Shown here one piece after another: positions 47,581 to 58,650 of a stretch of DNA of 64,000 bases. The translations under genes and the position numbers were made by a program. The notes under the pieces are model-generated. The model was given only the letters and a program-made list of their open reading frames with translations, was not told the origin of the DNA and ran no database searches. Positions within the stretch are counted from its first letter, which is position 1. Every line of letters starts with the position of its first letter. Origin of the DNA: Caprella mutica (lineage: Eukaryota; Arthropoda; Malacostraca; Amphipoda; Caprellidae); the NCBI GenBank assembly GCA_947561585.1, contig CANNZV010000838.1, positions 62,001 through 126,000 on the forward strand, read 5' to 3'.

Positions 47581-48211
47581 GATCGATCATCAGTGTACCC
47601 CGAACTAATGGCCTACAAATGATACACTCACTGAATTAGATAAAGCGCTTCTAGGCCTACATGAGCCTACACATGTGTATATGAGCCTATGTGTACATTA
47701 AATAGAGTTTTACACACAAATTATTAATGTTTACAAAGCAATTATGATGGTTAAGAAACTTTTATTTTTCAACATATATTTATTCTTAATTTTATTTTAT
47801 TTACTGAAGGTATATCCTATCAAACAAGTGTATTAAAAATTCTGAATTATTACTATATTAATAATATAAATACATAAATATTTTCCTAAATTAGCTGTAA
47901 TTCTATGTAATTGTATACTGTATTTCCCAGTATTTGTGCAATGAGACTTTGAAATAGTGATTGAAAGATAATTGCTATTTAAATTAGTTAAAAGTATACG
48001 TACATTGCGTTAATTCCTTAATTTGTGAGATGTAAGTAGAACTTTAAATAATTGACGTGGCATTAGCGTCAACAAATAACATTCAGGTTAATTAAATAAC
48101 TGATATGTCGCATCGTTCCCATATTGCATGCGTAACTACTAACAATGCGCAGGTGGCACTTGACCTGACACTGAGGAAAAAGTGACTTATTCGTAGTAAA
48201 TGTTAAAATAA
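47581..48211. other. AT-rich unannotated DNA
   Basis: No array, exon or RNA gene is recognised. Confidence 0.5.
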
Positions 48212-48414
48212 GTGTAAATTTCGAATTATCAGTTAGTTCACATCTTCGGTCACATAAGAAAAATGGTATAATAATAAAAAAAGAAATTTTTAGTTTAGTT
48301 TGTATCCATGATACCAACTAAATGGATACCAATTAAACTAAATAATGATTATTATATCATTTTTTCTTATATGACCGAAGATGTCAAACCGACCAATAAT
48401 TTGTAGCTTACCCT
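48212..48414. mobile_element. Fold-back MITE, ATTATCGGTCAG family
   Basis: The left arm is AAATTTCGAATTATCAGTTA, GTTCACATCTTCGGTCACAT. The right arm is CTTATATGACCGAAGATGTC, AAACCGACCAATAATTTG and CTTACCC. The centre is TTTGTATCCATGATACCAAC then TAAATGGATACCAATT, a contracted form of the shared core. Confidence 0.8.
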
Positions 48415-49066
48415 TAGTAAATTTACTAGTACTGAATAGTAAATAGTATATTGCCAAATTTGTTGCTATTGTTATTTGAAATAAATATTTAATATAGCTG
48501 TACGTCGTAATGCTTTAACTGTAAATATATTATTTGCATTAATCGTTATATTGCAAATTTGATTCTATTTTGATTATAAAAATGAATAGACAATTTAATT
48601 GCATGTTATTATTACTGAAACAATTCATATTTACTAACAATTTCAAGTTAAAATGCACATCCACAATATGAACTCAGTTCAACAACAATATATTTCAGGG
48701 TTCTTCACTGATAATAGATAGTGCGAAAATTTAATGTGATAAATCAATGAATAATTTGTTAGAGATCCATTCATTATTTAATTACTTTCAATACTAATTA
48801 TTAATTATTCACAATACTAATTACTAATTTCTTGCAATACTAATTATTAATTGATAACAATTAAGTTTTATATCATTTAATATATAACTGTATCCGCAGT
48901 TTAGTTCAAAGCATTATAGTTTAATTTCTTCCTTACTATTTAGACATGTAAATTACCGATGCAGTACAGCCCATTGTTAAATGATTAGCATTTACTAACC
49001 CATCTAAAGGTCCTATCAACGGGTAAAGGGTGGGAATTTTCCTTTATCGGTCAGAGTCACAGATGT
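48415..49066. other. AT-rich unannotated DNA
   Basis: Short repeats of TACTAATTATTAATT type occur around 48790-48860. Nothing else is recognised. Confidence 0.45.
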
Positions 49067-49314
49067 ACCGATAATGTAATGAAAACAGATAGTATTACCG
49101 ATAATGTGATGAAAACCGATAGATACACCGATAATGTGATGAAAACCGATAGATACACCGATAATGTGATAAAAACCGATAGTATTACCGATAATGTGAT
49201 GAAAACCGATAGATACACCGATAATGTGATAAAAACCGATAGTAGTACCGATAATGTGATGAAAACCGATAGTAGCACCGATTTTGTGATGAAAACCGAT
49301 AGTAGTACCGATAA
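49067..49314 (+). repeat. 30-bp minisatellite, about 8 copies
   Basis: The unit is ACCGATAATGTGATGAAAAC followed by CGATAGATAC or CGATAGTATT. The flank TTATCGGTCAGAGTCACAGA on the left resembles the arm of the ATTATCGGTCAG family. A partial arm of the same family lies just to the right at 49331-49420. The array may therefore have grown from sequence inside such an element. Being a multiple of three, it is open in frames on both strands. Confidence 0.9.
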
Positions 49315-49330
49315 CCATCCATCTCACTTG

Positions 49331-49420
49331 GCTAAGTTCCTAATTATTGTACGGGTTCACATTTTCGATCTTATAAGAATTTATAAAATAATTATATACC
49401 TATTATTGAATAATTTATTT
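49331..49420. mobile_element. Decayed arm of the ATTATCGGTCAG fold-back family
   Basis: CTAAGTTCCTAATTATTGTA, GGTTCACATTTTCGATCTTA and TAAGAATTTATAAAATAATT align in order with the left arm of the family, with substitutions throughout. No right arm is found. Confidence 0.4.
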
Positions 49421-49870
49421 TTTATATCAATATTTTTTCTTACTCGGAATTTAACCTAATAGTTGCTTAAACCAATTGTTTCATAAAATGATAAAATTCT
49501 TCATGATACAAAAACTTTCTTTGAAAACATTGTTTTTTCCATTAAAATCAATTAACTGTATCAGAAGTTTAAATATATTTACATTCTTTCGACAGCCGAT
49601 ACCAATAATCAATAGATAAAGTGAATAAAGAAAATATTTCCAAAGAATTAATCCATAAATATTCTAATTATAGTCCAAATAGACCCTCAAGATTCCGTTA
49701 GGATTCCGCCATCTTTGTTGTGACGAATATACTTCTTATTAACCTTTTAATTTGAACCACAATGAAGGTAGACCGAACTTCCGTGCTTTTACTTACAAGT
49801 TGAATAAGTTGTTAGATTTAAAGTGCAGATGATTTTGTAGTTATTCCTCTGGAGACTGACATGCAATATT

Positions 49871-49946
49871 CAGAAGAAGCGAATGTCAGGTGGTAAGTAA
49901 GTCATCGCAGAGATATGTCAATGCCGCACATTATTCGCTTCTTCTG
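49871..49946. repeat. Hairpin with 14-bp exact arms
   Basis: CAGAAGAAGCGAAT (49871-49884) is the exact inverse of ATTCGCTTCTTCTG (49933-49946), with about 48 bases between. It could be a decayed short element or a structured RNA segment. Confidence 0.45.
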
Positions 49947-49973
49947 CATACATGTAGTGGCTTCAGCTGAACG

Positions 49974-50159
49974 CTATACAGGACCCAGAAACGAACAACA
50001 AATGGAGTCGGCGATGACTGTTTCGCTAGCAGAATAATTCATGTTTGAGTGTCGAGGTACAGTGTCACCAAATGTTACTTCACTTATTATGGTTTCATCG
50101 GCCGGGGTGAGGAATATTAAGGAACAATTTCTCAGTTGTGATATTTTCAAAATCTGCAC
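49974..50159 (-). other. 61-codon open frame with normal amino-acid mix, unrecognised
   Basis: The minus-strand frame includes TPADETIISEVTFGDTVPRH and SASETVIADSICCSFLGPV. Its composition is less A/T-driven than surrounding frames. No domain is recognised and no clear splice pair bounds it. It may be a fragment of a decayed gene or element. Confidence 0.2.
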
Positions 50160-50183
50160 AGAAAAATATATCGTATACTCTAA

Positions 50184-50310
50184 AGAGTACGTTCGGTAAG
50201 TTTCTCATCTTCGGTCATATATGAAAATAACGATCTAATAATAACTTTTTTCCGTTTTTTCTTATATGACCGAAGATGTGAAACTGACCAACAATTCATA
50301 ACTGAGCCTA
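50184..50310. mobile_element. Fold-back MITE, ATTATCGGTCAG family, without central core
   Basis: The arms TTCTCATCTTCGGTCATATA and CTTATATGACCGAAGATGTG then AAACTGACCAACAATTCATA face each other across a short T-rich loop. The GGTATCATGGATACC core is missing entirely, so this is the shortest complete copy here. Confidence 0.7.
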
Positions 50311-51023
50311 ACATCTTTTCATACAATAAAATTAAATTTGAGCCTATTGTACGTATGAGTTAACACTTCAAATAAATTATATCATCTTCACTTTTATATA
50401 ATTGTTTATTAGCTAAGTTTAATCAATTAAATTCATCATTAATTAATAATGAATCAATTATTTTAGTAGATTCATTTTATGAATGAAGAATTGAAAAAAT
50501 TGCAATTTATTAAATTCAGATATTTCTTTAAAACTTATCTATGTACTTTTGAGTTGAAGATTATTTCTGTGCCACATCAAAATTCATCTTTCGAAACCAC
50601 ATTCTGTCCAATTTACAACAGTTCGGACGGATGAGCCGCACGGACAACCTACCCCTTGCATCGGGTTACTAAGTTTTAAATCTTCTCATTCCTGAAATCA
50701 AAGATTCACGAGTTGATCAGGTAAGCCTGTCGATATAATAATAATAAATCTATAGGAAAATATATATTAACATTTAATTTTCATCAATTCGGATATTGAA
50801 ATATATTTAAATAAATTTATCTACCTACAGCCAAATTTATATATTAATTATGAGGAAAGGCATGTCAGCATGTAGACCTATAGATGTATTTCAATATTGC
50901 GATTCCACTGCGTGAATATTAGATATAATAATATATAATAGTTATTTATATTATATTGTGATACAGTAATAATTCTGCACATTTCCTATAGACTTGACAG
51001 AAAAAATCCATAATATTAAGAAA
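50311..51023. other. AT-rich unannotated DNA
   Basis: No array, exon or RNA gene is recognised. Confidence 0.45.
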
Positions 51024-51355
51024 TTATTTAAACTTAACGATGAAGGTATTTCAGGTTTCAAACTTTCGAATAGAAAGATTTTCAGTCATTATCAGGACGA
51101 AGTTGTCAACTCGTTATTTTATTTGGTATTCAAGGTACCTGCTGGTATCATGGATACCAATTGACTTTACTTTGAAATCATAATACCTGCAGGTATCATG
51201 GATACCAATTGACTTTACTTTGAAATCATATTACCTCTACGTATCATGGATACCAATTGAAATAACGAGTTGACAATTTTGTCCTGATAATGAGTGAAAA
51301 TCTTTCTATTCGAAAGCTTGAAACCTGAAACACCTTCAACGTTGAGTTTAAATAA
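51024..51355. mobile_element. Fold-back element with triplicated central core
   Basis: The left arm (TTATTTAAACTTAACGATGA, then AAGGTATTTCAGGTTTCAAA, then CTTTCGAATAGAAAGATTTT) is matched by the right arm in reverse. The arms continue through the TTATCAGGAC and GTTGTCAACTCGTTATTT words. Between them a 48-bp segment containing ACCTGCAGGTATCATGGATA and CCAATTGACTTTACTTTGAA is repeated, two full copies and a third partial. A half copy of the arm lies at 55395-55503. The arms are unrelated to the other families that share this core. Confidence 0.75.
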
Positions 51356-51597
51356 CCTCTGATAAGACTTGACAGAGCAGCCAATGAATAGTCCCCGGGG
51401 CACTAACCTGCCTGTTAGTTGTTTGGAAGTTAGCAAGGAGAGTTTGGACAGTGTTTACCAGCTTCACCATGTCAGTTAGAGCCAAGTTATGCCTCCCTAA
51501 TGGCGCAAATAATTGATAGCTCTTCTCAAACACATTAGTACGTGAATTCAACACTAACTTCAACACTATAGGCACTCGTATATAGTGCTAACATATA

Positions 51598-51630
51598 CAT
51601 ACTCATATATCAATATGATATATGAGTATG
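51598..51630. repeat. Perfect 15-bp-arm hairpin
   Basis: CATACTCATATATCA and TGATATATGAGTATG are exact inverse matches separated by 3 bases. Confidence 0.7.
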
Positions 51631-51830
51631 ATGTCATATCTCATTATGATAGTATATGATGTACTTGTCATAAGTATTTCATATTTTTTTTGGGGTGTAC
51701 TAATATTTTTCAAAGACAATATTTTTTTTTTTCTTTACTTAAATTCGAGTGATAATAAATTACGATTTAAAATATCTTGTTTACCAGAAAAAAGAGCATT
51801 TCACTTCATGCATTATTGTTGTCCAGGCGA

Positions 51831-52040
51831 TTAACACATGCATTGCGATCGACTGCAATTGACATCAGAATGCTTCGGGTGCAATATTTCAGCATCAACT
51901 TCATCTCGTATAGATGCCTGAGCTGAAAAATAGATGAGGGTTATAAACACTGCCGCATGGGATGTCAAAGGAATATAAAAAGTTAGAGATTGCTGCTGAC
52001 TCCTATCCATAAGTTTTAAGCGATGGAACTGGCAGTGCAT
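51831..52040 (-). other. 69-codon open frame, unrecognised
   Basis: The minus-strand frame ends with SAQASIRDEVDAEILHPKHS and DVNCSRSQCMC before a stop. A CTATTTTTCAG acceptor-like sequence lies within it, so the protein-like part could be a short terminal exon. There is no second exon in compatible phase nearby that I can support. Confidence 0.2.
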
Positions 52041-52232
52041 ATTTCATCGGTGTTCGGCACATTGCATATCGTCAATTTAGTCCAGAAGGCAATGACAGTA
52101 AAATGCTTACATATACAATAGGTACTGTCAATTATTTCACTGGGAACTTATTCCTTTGGTAAACCTGTGCTATATTAACCGTAGAAAGTATTGTTCTGGT
52201 CTGATACGTACGTAAAATATAATGTTAATGTT

Positions 52233-52608
52233 TGGTAAATTACGAATTATAGGGCAGTTCCACATCTTTTGTCATATAATAAAAACGGTGTAATAAATAT
52301 TATTTTACCTTAATTTTAATTGGTATCCATGATACCTGAAGGTATCATGGATCATATCATAGTATCCAAACTTGCCCGAAAAGGTCCTGCAATATGCAGG
52401 AATATATAAAAGGGCTTGAATAAGTATATACATGTAATACCTTTTTTTATTTCTTTTAATGTGTATTATGTTTCTTTTACTCCTCAATAAATTTGTTTCA
52501 TTGAAGGCATCATGGATACCAATCAAAATCAAAATTAAATTATATTTATTATATCGTTTTTTCTTATCTAACCAAAGATGTGGAACAGACCAATTATTCG
52601 TAACTTAA
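52233..52608. mobile_element. Fold-back MITE, ATTATCGGTCAG family, with internal insertion
   Basis: The arms are TTGGTAAATTACGAATTATA, CAGTTCCACATC on the left and AACCAAAGATGTGGAACAGA, CCAATTATTCGTAACTTAAC on the right. The core GGTATCCATGATACCTGAAG then GTATCATGGAT is followed by about 150 bp of extra sequence (roughly 52353-52503). A second GGCATCATGGATACC then restores the core edge, so the inserted block is bounded by a repeated core word. Confidence 0.7.
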
Positions 52609-53909
52609 CGAAAGCACATGGGTATCAGTTCAATTTCTTCCTAGTCCTATCAAGTACCTTCTCCATGACTGTGTGTTGTAGCTACCTGTCCCAACTCCAT
52701 ACATCTCAATCAAAACTTTGTCTCCGGACATACACTATCTGGTTAGAATTGCCTTGGCAGTATATCTCTGCCCTGGACATGTTGAGGACACTTTTCAGCG
52801 GTAGAGGCAGTCTTAATTTATCACCAGGACTGCAGAGCCAAATACTGAAAAGTGGCTTACTTTATTTGCTGAAATTGCCTAAAATACCTTAAACTTTGTG
52901 ATGAACTGTAAAATATGATAAACTGTTTTGTTCTTAAGTTATAATTCTAAGAATATACAATATTGCGAATAAGAAAATAAAAATATTGACTATTATGGTT
53001 ATGTTTTTTAGAATAATGTTTATAAAAATACGATTCTTAAATATATTTTTTTAAAGTTATAACATTCTAAAAAACCTAATTTTAACGAATAATAGTATAA
53101 AGATAATGTATTCACCGAATATGATTTTAAGGTTATAAAACAAAAGGTTACTGGTAATAAAAATACGACAAATAAGAATAATGAACTCACGCATAAAATT
53201 GTAACGTCTAAACTTTTAAGAATATTGTTCCTTGCCGATAAGTTGTTTGGGATATTGTGTACTAAAGTTACTAGCTCACTGATTGGCTATGGAAGTATAT
53301 GATTGGCCAATAAGAGACAAGTACTGTGAGTTATTTGAAAATGAAAATAAGTGAAATTTAGCACAGACAGCAACAGCGCTTCATAAATTGAGTTGATATT
53401 TAACTGAAAATTTCAAAAGGAATCAGGTTTATTATGCTCATTTTAATTTAGATTCAGATTGAATATGATTATTATATATACATTATATAAGGTTATCTCA
53501 ATTAATCTTTTGGTAAGTTTGCCTAGATATTTATATAAAATAGGTATACTAATAATCGTTTTGATAACGGATTTTTTTTAAATCCGAATATAAAGTTATC
53601 AATCATTATCTTCTTATTTCTGTATAAAGGGGTTTAATTATTCAATTTCAATTGCATTCGATATATCTTCTATTTAATTTTACCCTTTCAAAGCGTCATA
53701 TTGTTAGGTACGTACGTACCTACGTCTAAAATCAAAACGATATCAGATCTCCCTCTATAACTAATGTGTTATTGTGGTATATGAATTTCAATAAAATAAA
53801 AGTGAACTCTAGGTTGTTCAAGCCTGAAATATTATAATTTCAAATTTAGCACACTAAATAAGTAAATAAGTGTATGTTAATGCACCTTCCGTACGTTCAG
53901 TACCTAACT
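52609..53909. other. Mostly AT-rich DNA with a GC-richer patch at 52610-52890
   Basis: The patch has a 104-codon + strand frame (52578-52892) that begins inside the preceding MITE, so it is not a genuine start. Neither strand gives a convincing splice-bounded exon. The remainder is AT-rich with nothing recognised. Confidence 0.4.
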
Positions 53910-54530
53910 ATTACTGAAAAATAACTAGGCATTGATATTATTTAATGTTTTAAAAAAATTTTATGTCTACACATAGTCTTTCTCCAAGATAAGTATGTTT
54001 ATTCTTATTAAAATATCAGTTTTGCAAATATTTAATGATTATTTGTATCTTACAAAGTAAACTGACGAAATTTGTTCAATTCAAGGTGACGGTCCAATAT
54101 ATAAAATAAATATAGTAGTATTACTATGTCAAATAGGCATTCATTTCTTGAGTTTCTTTAATGTCTACACAGTCTTTCTTTATTAAGTGTCGATTCTTAT
54201 TAATAAGATGTTAATCTTTGCAAATATTCAATTATTAATTGTAGCTTATAAAGTGAAATGATGAAATTTGTTCACTTAAGGATGACGGTCCAATTTTGAA
54301 AATTTATAGGTAGCTATATTGTATAATTTACTGAAAAGTAACTAGGCATTCTGTTCTTGATATTCTTTAATTTCTACATAAAGTCTTTCTTTATGAACTG
54401 TTTATTCTTATTGAGATATTATCTTTTTGACAATTTTTAAGTCAATAAGATGTTTAAGTCCTCTTATGGATTATTTGAAGATTACCTATAAAGTGAACTG
54501 ATGAAATTTGTTCTTTTAGCGTTCACGTGA
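53910..54530 (+). repeat. Degenerate 205-210 bp tandem repeat, about 3 copies
   Basis: The same ordered words recur three times: AACTAGGCATT or AAATAGGCATT (about 53928, 54130, 54342), then TCTACA with GTCTTTCTTTAT, then TTTATTCTTATT, then AAAGTGAACTGATGAAATTTG. AGGTGACGGTCCAAT follows in the first two copies. A possible fourth, weaker copy is at 54790-54900. Copies differ widely, so this is an old repeat. Confidence 0.65.
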
Positions 54531-54964
54531 TCTTTATTTCTGCAAATAGGTATGGGCTGGTAGAGCAAGTTTCACGCATTAAAAGATTTTTCTAATTCAT
54601 AATATTAGTTCATAATAACTAAGATTTAGATTATTTTAAATTTTTATTAGACACTAATATTTCAGCATCATATAATTGTGGAATTTTTAAATAATTTGAG
54701 ATGAGTTATTTGCCAAGTTCTTTGTGTGAACGAATTGACACACTAAACAGCACCACATAAATTGACGAAAAAATAACACTTTACACCTTAATATTATTAA
54801 ATTATTCAGATGGTCTTTCCTTATGATCCGTTTATTATTATTTAAAGATATTAATAAGCATATATTTAGTGTAATTTATATAGTGGAATAAAGAAAAATG
54901 TCTATAAATAATACAAGCGTTTGTATGGTCAGCTATACTCAGTAGGTAGGTAGGTAGGGTCGTA

Positions 54965-55191
54965 GGGTAAGTTACGAATTATCGGTCAGTGTCACATCTT
55001 CGATCAAATAAGATAAGAAAAACCGATAGCATAATAATACTAATTATTTTATTGTAGCTGTTGATATCTATGATAGCTGCAGGTATCATGAATACCAATT
55101 AAAATGAATGTAAAATAATTATTATTACATACATCGTTTTTTTATTTTATGACCGAAGATGTGGGACCGACCGATAATTTTTAACTTACCC
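54965..55191. mobile_element. Fold-back MITE, ATTATCGGTCAG family, TA on both sides
   Basis: The left arm GGGTAAGTTACGAATTATCG continues GTCAGTGTCACATCTTCG. The right arm is GACCGAAGATGTGGGACCGA, CCGATAATTTTTAACTTACC. TA flanks both ends. The centre has GATAGCTGCAGGTATCATGA then ATACCAATT. It sits 22 bp from a truncated member of the GGGTTGTGACAATATGC family. Confidence 0.8.
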
Positions 55192-55212
55192 TACATTTGA
55201 TAATAGGTTTCG

Positions 55213-55324
55213 CAACTATTGAATCGTTCTAAACCAGCTGTATTTAGTATTCGATACCATTTCATTTAGTTTCGTCTATGGTATTTTTTGGATCTATAGC
55301 TTTAAGAGCATATTGTCCCAGCCC
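55213..55324 (+). mobile_element. Truncated TA-flanked MITE, GGGTTGTGACAATATGC family, copy 5
   Basis: It retains CTATTGAATCGTTCTAAACC, AGTATTCGATACCATTTC, TTTCGTCTATGG and the right end GCATATTGTCCCAGCCC with TA following. The left third is lost. Confidence 0.65.
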
Positions 55325-55394
55325 TAATAATAAGTATGACCAACAGTCATTAGACTCATTACATTTGATTGAAGCTATTCATACTCAACGGGAA

Positions 55395-55503
55395 ATTCAT
55401 AATACCAGAGGTTATTCAAACTCAGCGTTGAAGGTATTTATGGTTTCAAGCTTTCAAATAGAAATCTTTCTATTCATCATCAGGAGAAGGGTGAAAAACC
55501 TGA
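55395..55503 (+). mobile_element. Half copy of the fold-back arm seen at 51024-51355
   Basis: AGAGGTTATTCAAACTCAGC, GTTGAAGGTATTTATGG, TTCAAGCTTTCAAATAGAAA and TCATCAGGA align with the reverse complement of the right arm at 51290-51355. No partner arm is found downstream. Confidence 0.55.
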
Positions 55504-55770
55504 CAATGAATTTTATGACCAATAGTTGTTTGTTAGATACAGTCTTTCTATTACTGCTATCTATATTATAGTTTATCAATTTTAAATATTAGAATATGAG
55601 ACAAAAAATTAGAAAAATTGTTACTACCTATAGCTAATGCTGATTACATTAATTCGCTTGGATAATTCTACTTTTCATATATATGTAACAAAATGAAATG
55701 CGTTTTATTGTTGTTTATAATGTCTTCTTGTTTCTATGTATGAACTCTATTCATATGTGCTACTTGTTGC

Positions 55771-55842
55771 TATATGTGTCCTCTAAGCTCTTGATCCTGA
55801 ATGTGTCCTGTTGATTTCAAGTATGTCCTGTTGTTCCTAAGG
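55771..55842 (+). repeat. Left remnant of a 20-bp minisatellite
   Basis: TGTCCTGTTGATTTCAAGTA and TGTCCTGTTGTTCCTAAG are degenerate units of the array that resumes at 58470. The 2.6-kb composite element between them appears to have split the array. Confidence 0.6.
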
Positions 55843-58457
55843 TGCACCGACAGTTGGGACCAGGACAATTGGGCCCGCCGACATTTGGGCTCAAGACAAT
55901 TGGTCCCCACGACAATTGGGCTCCAAATAATTGGATCCCCAGAACAATTAAGCCCAGAAAAAGATTGAGCAGAAGACACAATAAAGAAGTGTTACTTTGT
56001 TATTACTAGGAAAGTTCAAAGATACAATATTATCTTTGAAATATGCTATATTCTCTAAAATTATATTGATATACCTGATAAGGGACATATTAGCAAGCCC
56101 CTTAAATCACATTTGGATGCTAATCTCAAGTTCCGGTGTAATAAAAATCTTTTAAGTATTCAAATAAGTCGTATTAATTTGAATCATTATCATATGGATC
56201 CATGGCTTACTTAATTATACGGCCTGATTTTCTGCCTTTTCGTCAAAAAATAGGTCAATTTTTTCTTCATCGTTGCAACTTTTTTCAGTAAAAATAAAGA
56301 ATTTGACTCAATAAATTTGTTAATTAAATTAAATTCTACAAAACCAAGATAACTTTCATGTATATATGAATAATCGGTAGTCAGGATAGGTATCCGGTAA
56401 ATTCATCGCCGGTAAATTCTTCGTCGTAAATTCATCGCATGGTAAATTCATCGCGTGGTAAATTCATCGCATGGTAAATACATCGCATGGTAAATTAATC
56501 GCATGGTACATTATAAAATTAAATTGTTAAACTTAAATATACTTTTTGCAAATTATCACGCCGACCTCACTTTATTTTTCGCTGGATTAGGGTAACTTGT
56601 TTGTACGAATCTGTGCTGTTATTTTATTTTATAATGATTGGATTTTACATAGTAGTAGAATGTCATATAATTTTCGCATGTATATCATTCAATTAATATT
56701 TGATTTGAAATATTTAATATGTGAGTATACTTGCACTAATTTATTATTTTATAGTTATGAATATTTTTCTTTAATTTAAATTTTAAATATTTTTCAAATT
56801 ACGTATTTGTGTAGCTACTCATAGTTTGAAGAACAACATAACTGTAAATGCTACACCTCTTTGAAAATATGATCAGCAAAGCATAATTGCCTCAGTAAAT
56901 GGGAACCAGGTTTTCTAATTAATTGAGAGGTATTGATTATAATTTATCTTTTTAAAGGTGATTTAGATATATTTTTTGTGCAGTTGTAACGGTAGAATTT
57001 AATCTTCAATATTAACTGTTTACTTGAGCAACATATCCATATATTATTTCGTGGACCGAAAATTGGGCCCAGGAAAATTAATCCCCACGACAATTAGGTC
57101 CAAAGACCATTGGACCCCGTACAATTGGGCCCAAGGACCAATGCAGTATTTGCCCAATTTTTCAGAGTCTACAGTATTAACTTAATTAGAGACCATTGCT
57201 ATCGTAATAACTAGGGATGTGACAATATGCGTTTGGTATAAAAATATAGTCTTGAGCATAATTATAATACAGAAAATTCTTAATATGAAGAAAAACATTC
57301 TTGGTAAGAAAAATATATATCTTAGAACATATTCATTTCATGAATAAATGGTTTTATTCTTTTAAATTAGTATAATTTTCTGTTCTGAGATCAGTCATGT
57401 AAACAACATATTTCATTGTTATAGTATCTCTATAGTGAACTCCTGTATAGTGAATGAGTCAAGATGTAGCCAATAGAAAAAAAAAAATGTAGATATTTTA
57501 GATGAAGAGAAAATAGAAAATAAGAAAGTGGGTATTTATCATCTTTTATTTACCTCTCTATTATTTGTATTATCTACCTTCCTTTTATATGTCATCAATG
57601 ATTTATTATGCGATGAATTTACCTGTGATGAAATTACCATGCGATGAATTTACTGCGATGAATTTACCCGCGATGAATTTATACTGATCCGTCAAGATAT
57701 ACTGCAGGATTATGATTAATAAACCATCATATTTTGGTTACAAAACGTGGCTGAGTTATATTACAAGTGAAAATATTGACCTTCTACTTTTTTGACCAAA
57801 AGGCAGAAAATCAGGCCGTATAATTAAGTAAGCCATCATGGATCCAATGTGTTCTGTGTAGTGTACATCGTCTGACAAAGACAAATATTTAGTAAAAAAT
57901 GGAAAAATTTAAAGGTAATACGTTACATTGAACAGTTATTTGAACAGGAGATAAAATGAGATTATGAGAATACATTTTGTAATAAAGATTCATAAAACTC
58001 TTCTGAACACTGAACAGGTTTCAAAAAATTCACATTAACTTTAATTCAATTTGTAGGTTCCAATAATTTCGGCAGGTCTAAATACATACACCCTTGTTTT
58101 CTACTGTTTCTTGCTTAAGTGACCTATCTCAGAACAGAAAATTATTGTAGTTAGAAAGCATTATAGTATTTATTCATGAAAACAATATGTTCTATTAAAA
58201 ATATTTATTTTTCATATCGAGAATATTTTTTCATGTAAGGAATATTTTTATTTAAAATATGCTCAAGACTATATTTTTTATGCAAAATGCATATTGTCAC
58301 AACCCCAGTTATTATAGTAGCAATGGTCTTTAATTAAGTTAAAACTGTAAACTCTGACAAAAAATGGGCAAATAATATAATTGTCTTGGGGCCCAATTGT
58401 CGTAGGTGCAATTGTCTTGTGGCCCAATTGTATTGGGCCCAACTGTCGGTCCACGGT
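55843..58457. mobile_element. Composite of interleaved fold-back elements
   Basis: Three inverted relations are visible. First, the outer ends GTGCACCGACAGTTGGG (55843) and CCCAACTGTCGGTCCAC (58457) carry arms of tandem GACAATTGGGCCC words. Second, 56207-56262 (GGATCCATGGCTTACTTAAT, TATACGGCCTGATTTTCTGC) is matched in reverse at 57790-57850, with inner arms of GGTAAATTCATCGCAT tandem units at 56398-56517 and their inverse at 57605-57680. Third, 57050-57400 is matched in reverse by 58120-58457, including GAGACCATTGCT and ends of the GTTGTGACAATATGC family. The second and third relations overlap without nesting. No long ORF is present. Confidence 0.65.
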
Positions 58458-58464
58458 TCCTGTA

Positions 58465-58650
58465 GTCTAGTGTGTCCTGTTGATCCTAAGTATGTTCAGT
58501 TGATCATAATTGTATGTCCTGTTGATCCCAAGTATGTCCTGTTGATCCTAAGTATGTCCTGTTGATCCTAACTATGTCCTGTTGATCCTAAGTATGTCCT
58601 GTTGATCCTAAGTATGTCCTGTTGGTCCTAAGTATGTCCTGTTAATCTCG
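58465..58650 (+). repeat. 20-bp minisatellite, about 9 copies
   Basis: The unit is TATGTCCTGTTGATCCTAAG, regular from about 58520. Left copies are degenerate. It is the right part of an array interrupted by the composite element. Confidence 0.85.

Noticed and set aside
52578..52892. 104-codon + strand frame as a gene
   Set aside because: Its start lies in the right arm of a MITE, no splice signals fit and the peptide has no recognisable features. The GC-richer patch is noted instead.
55278..55571. 97-codon frame as a gene
   Set aside because: It runs through a truncated MITE and a half fold-back arm, so it is composed of repeat sequence.
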